Shown here in pieces: positions 61,926-64,000 of a stretch of 64,000 nucleotides of DNA. Where the stretch lies: the NCBI RefSeq assembly GCF_009769735.1, contig NZ_WSRO01000002.1, positions 496,001-560,000 of the forward strand, written 5' to 3'. The position numbers were made by a program, and so were the translations under genes. The stretch's first letter is position 1. Every line of letters begins with the position of its first letter. The notes under the pieces were generated by a model. That model searched no databases and had not been told where the DNA came from. It saw only the letters and a list, made by a program, of their open reading frames with translations. This stretch comes from Streptomyces sp. BA2. Lineage in GTDB: Bacteria; Actinomycetota; Actinomycetes; Streptomycetales; Streptomycetaceae.

Positions 61926-62099
61926 CTACTCGTCGCGCTGCGGGTTGTAGCCACCCATGCTGCTCGCCGGGTCGTCGATGCGACTCAGCAGCCGTTGCAT
62001 CGATGCCTCGACGAGTGCGGCATCCAGGGTGCGGGCGTCGGCCGGGCTGACCGCGCTGAGGTCAACCAGTTCTGATTCGACACCGTACGGCTCGGTCAC
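61926..62099 (-). CDS. Candidate RiPP precursor peptide (variant FxsA-like, 57 aa)
   Basis: Short ORF, GTG 62099 to TAG 61926. The leader-like part reads ELVDLSAVSPADARTLDAAL then EASMQRLLSRIDDP, resembling the L-P-D-L-S/T...LD..L...RRLL..ID leader of FXSXX-COOH precursors. The C-terminus ends SSMGGYNPQRDE instead of FxSxx, so any core would be GGYNPQRDE-like, with Asn, Asp and Arg as possible hydroxylation targets. It directly precedes the HExxH hydroxylase gene (29-bp gap). No strong ribosome site was seen before the GTG. Confidence 0.62.
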   Translation of the reverse strand: MTEPYGVESELVDLSAVSPADARTLDAALVEASMQRLLSRIDDPASSMGGYNPQRDE

Positions 62100-62176
62100 A
62101 CCGGACTCACATCTCTGAATGGGCAGCGACGCTGCAGCGGCCGGACAGGAGTGGGCCCCTGCCTAGCGGGGCTCGA

Positions 62177-62192
62177 CAGTCCAGGTGGACTG
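62177..62192. promoter_or_regulatory. Inverted repeat in the precursor/LPMO divergent region
   Basis: CAGTCCAGGTGGACTG is a 7-2-7 inverted repeat, 78 bp upstream of the precursor start. A second hairpin-forming stretch (GCCCC...GGGGC, 62154-62172) lies next to it. The remaining part of 62100-62434 holds no recognised feature. Confidence 0.45.
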
Positions 62193-62434
62193 ACGGGTCA
62201 CGATAGCGCGCCACGATGGCAGATTCGAATGGATTTGACGTAGACCCGATCGTTTTCGCCCACCTCCTCACAAGCTCCCCTGAGCTGCGCTGCTGGGCGA
62301 CGACTGATTCGGACGTGATGCCGGTGGGTGAGCCGGCGGCACAGGAGGCCGTCGAGGTCGCGGCAACCAATCCGCGCCCGGCGGCGACTACGACGCGAGC
62401 CGCTCATCGGAAACTCCCCGAAGGAGACGTTCCC

Positions 62435-63442
62435 ATGAACATTCCCCGCTCCCCCGTGCTCGTCCGAGCCCGGTCCCGCGTACGGCATTCGGTGCGGGCC
62501 AGGCGCCTCGCCTCTCTCGCCGGCGCCACGGGCATCGCCGCCGCTGCCGTCCTTGCGGTCCCCGGCACGGCCGCCGCGCACGGCGTGGCCATGGTGCCCG
62601 GGTCGCGGACCTACCTGTGCTACAAGGACCTGCTCGCCAACTCCTCCACCCAGATGCCGACCAACCCCGCCTGCAGGGCGGCAGTTCAGGAGGCGGGCAC
62701 CACGCCGCTCTACAACTGGTTCGCGGTACTCGACTCCAACGCGGGCGGCCGCGGCGACGGCTATGTCGAGGACGGCACGCTGTGCAGCGCCGGCGACCGC
62801 AGCCCCTACGACTTCGCCCCGTACAACGCCGCCCGCACCGACTGGCCCGTCACCCATCTCACCGGCGGCGCCACCATCGAGATGAACTACAGCAACTGGG
62901 CGCACCATCCGGGCAAGTTCAAGGTGTACGTCACCAAGGAGGGCTTCGACCCGGAACAGCCCCTGGGCTGGTCGGATCTGGAGAACGTACAGACCGTCCA
63001 GGACCCGCCGCAGGAGGGAGGCCCTGGCAGCGAGGCGGGCCACTACTACTGGGACCTGCGGCTGCCTGAACGCACCGGCCGGCACATCCTGTTCGTCCAG
63101 TGGATCCGCTCCGACAGCCAGGAGAACTTCTTCTCCTGCTCGGACGTGGTCTTCGACGGAGGCAACGGCGAGGTCACCGGACTGACCGGTGGCGAACGGT
63201 CCGGCGCCGCGGTGACCGCGCTCGGCGCCGGCAAGGAGAACACCAAGGCCGATGCGGTGCACGAAGACCACGGAGACGGCGACGCCACCCCGGACATCGA
63301 GAACGCCGCCTCCGAATCGCCCACGGGCTCTCCTGGCGTCGGCCTGGTCAGCGCCCTGGCAGGTGCCGGGGCGGTGGTCCTGGCCGGCGGTACCGTCCTG
63401 CACCTGCGCCACCGCAGGCCGGACAACGCCACTGACCGGTAA
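62435..63442 (+). CDS. AA10 lytic polysaccharide monooxygenase, membrane-anchored
   Basis: 335 aa. A signal peptide (about 1-48, rich in Arg then LASLAGATGIAAAAVLAVPGTAAA) is cut just before His49 of HGVAMVPGSRTY, giving the N-terminal His of the copper histidine brace; the second His is in NYSNWAHHPGKFKVYV. The catalytic domain runs to about residue 245 (FSCSDVVFDGG). An acidic linker and a C-terminal membrane segment (VGLVSALAGAGAVVLAGGTVLHLRHRR) anchor it. It oxidises chitin or cellulose. AAGGAG before ATG 62435. Confidence 0.92.
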   Translation: MNIPRSPVLVRARSRVRHSVRARRLASLAGATGIAAAAVLAVPGTAAAHGVAMVPGSRTYLCYKDLLANSSTQMPTNPACRAAVQEAGTTPLYNWFAVLDSNAGGRGDGYVEDGTLCSAGDRSPYDFAPYNAARTDWPVTHLTGGATIEMNYSNWAHHPGKFKVYVTKEGFDPEQPLGWSDLENVQTVQDPPQEGGPGSEAGHYYWDLRLPERTGRHILFVQWIRSDSQENFFSCSDVVFDGGNGEVTGLTGGERSGAAVTALGAGKENTKADAVHEDHGDGDATPDIENAASESPTGSPGVGLVSALAGAGAVVLAGGTVLHLRHRRPDNATDR

Positions 63443-63492
63443 GGGCCATGAGCTCCACACGCGTCGGCAGCCAGGACTGATGTTTCGCACCA

Positions 63493-63530
63493 CCCGGGGC
63501 ATTGCACGGTCAGCCGCGCGATGCCCCGGG
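63493..63530. terminator. Terminator between LPMO gene and reductase remnant
   Basis: CCCGGGGCAT (63493-63502) pairs perfectly with ATGCCCCGGG (63521-63530). It is 50 bp after the LPMO stop and 33 bp before the end of the convergent reductase remnant. Confidence 0.72.
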
Positions 63531-63563
63531 CGCGTACGGCAGTCCCGTGGTCTTCGGCGTGCG

Positions 63564-64000
63564 TCAGCGGACCCGGTCGCAGACGAGCGCCAACGTGCCG
63601 TGCTCTCCCGCTGCCTGGCTGACCAGCGTCCACTGCCCGGTGGGCAGGCCGCCGTCGAAGAGACGCAGGTCGACTTGAGGTCCGTGACCGCCTCGGCGGT
63701 CGGCTTGTCGACGATCGTCGTCCGCTCCCACGGCGCCTCGCCGAGAGTGGACACGCGGGTCGGCACCCTCCATGCCGATGACAGTGGGCCAGAAAGCGAG
63801 GAATCCCTCTGCGTTGATCCGCCCGAGCAGGGCTGTCGTCGCCGGTTCCCAGAGGCTGGTCAGGAGGTCACGGGCGACGTCGGTGTGGGCGTACGGCATC
63901 ACCCAGCTCATATCCAGGGGGTTGTCCGGCGCGGCGTAGTGGCCGTCGAGGGAGAGGCTCATGTTGGTGACGACGCGGCGGCCGGCGGTCTGCTCAGTCA
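63564..64000 (-). pseudogene. Broken RibD C-terminal/dihydrofolate-reductase-like protein (start beyond window)
   Basis: The frame enters from the right edge (start codon one base outside) with RRVVTNMSLSLDGHYAAPDNPLDMSW and YAHTDVARDLLTSLWEPATTALLGRINAEGFLAFWPTV, typical of YwjB/YyaP-like reductases. After GADPRV the homology moves to another frame (APWERTTIVDKPTAEAVTDLK), then about 50 residues that normally carry the NADPH-binding Gly-rich segment are absent, and it returns to the first frame at LRLFDGGLPTGQWTLVSQ. A deletion plus frame changes; not functional as read. Confidence 0.8.

Noticed and set aside
61926..62099. Standard FXSXX-COOH precursor
   Set aside because: The C-terminus is YNPQRDE, not FxSxx, and no FxsB radical SAM gene is in view, so only a variant precursor is proposed.
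1..64000. Prophage, ICE, transposase, CRISPR array, tRNA or rRNA
   Set aside because: No integrase, transposase, repeat-spacer array or cloverleaf-like sequence was seen in the whole window.

Overview
The window is high-GC DNA with Streptomyces-type gene content: a very strong G/C bias at third codon positions, frequent GTG starts, many ATGA/GTGA start-stop overlaps, and families typical of that genus (DUF5997, DUF6153, MT0933-type small protein, ECF41 sigma factor, SAV_2336-type domain, trypco2). No rRNA, tRNA, CRISPR array, transposase or phage gene was seen.

Layout. 1-7.9 kb: a SigE-type sigma factor with a translationally coupled beta-propeller membrane protein, a divergent HxlR/MFS pair, a glycosyltransferase, an acyltransferase, and an ECF41-type sigma factor with its own promoter motif and an SRPBCC partner. 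7.9-11.2 kb: a two-gene module of a putative papain-like cysteine peptidase (two TTA codons) and a metzincin-like zinc peptidase. 11.2-17.4 kb: ThpR, two back-to-back gene remnants, small proteins, a YdcF protein, a LysR-like effector domain without a helix-turn-helix, DUF5997 and DUF2071. 17.4-29.8 kb: a carbon/glyoxylate block with a MatC-type carrier, IclR regulator, serine/ureidoglycine-glyoxylate aminotransferase, a GlcD-GlcF fusion, and a four-gene PaoABCD-like molybdo-flavoprotein operon facing a TetR gene across two palindromic operators. 29.8-35.1 kb: a DHA2 exporter, FUSC protein, APH-family kinase and an unrecognised fragment. 35.1-40.5 kb: pstS-C-A-B followed by a response regulator lacking its phosphoacceptor, then a TPR-like protein without its DNA-binding domain.

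40.8-52.5 kb: a CysRS/MshC-like orphan, DUF3105 and DUF6153 proteins, a zinc/cobalt-type CDF exporter with a divergent ArsR repressor (and decayed copies of the exporter's own 3' end beyond its stop), a PepSY reductase-like protein, a Csp-like copper protein, a methyltransferase, MgtE, DUF6010 and a broken FAD oxidoreductase.

52.5-62.1 kb is the most unusual part. A tightly coupled operon encodes trypco2, a trypsin-like protease fused to a VMAP-C domain, a MoxR-like AAA protein with substituted Walker A and B residues, and a 1302-residue SAV_2336(vWA-like)-NB-ARC-TPR protein of the FxsT type. This is the architecture of vWA-MoxR-VMAP conflict systems. Running toward it on the other strand are an HExxH-type peptide hydroxylase and, just upstream of it, a previously uncounted 57-codon ORF that looks like a variant FxsA-type RiPP precursor. 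The VMAP and TPR genes contain in-frame TTA codons, so translation is probably tied to the bldA tRNA and hence to development. The window closes with an AA10 lytic polysaccharide monooxygenase and a broken RibD-type reductase.

A second theme is decay: at least five genes are visibly truncated or frameshifted (ABATE protein, metallophosphoesterase, FAD oxidoreductase, RibD reductase, CDF tail copies).
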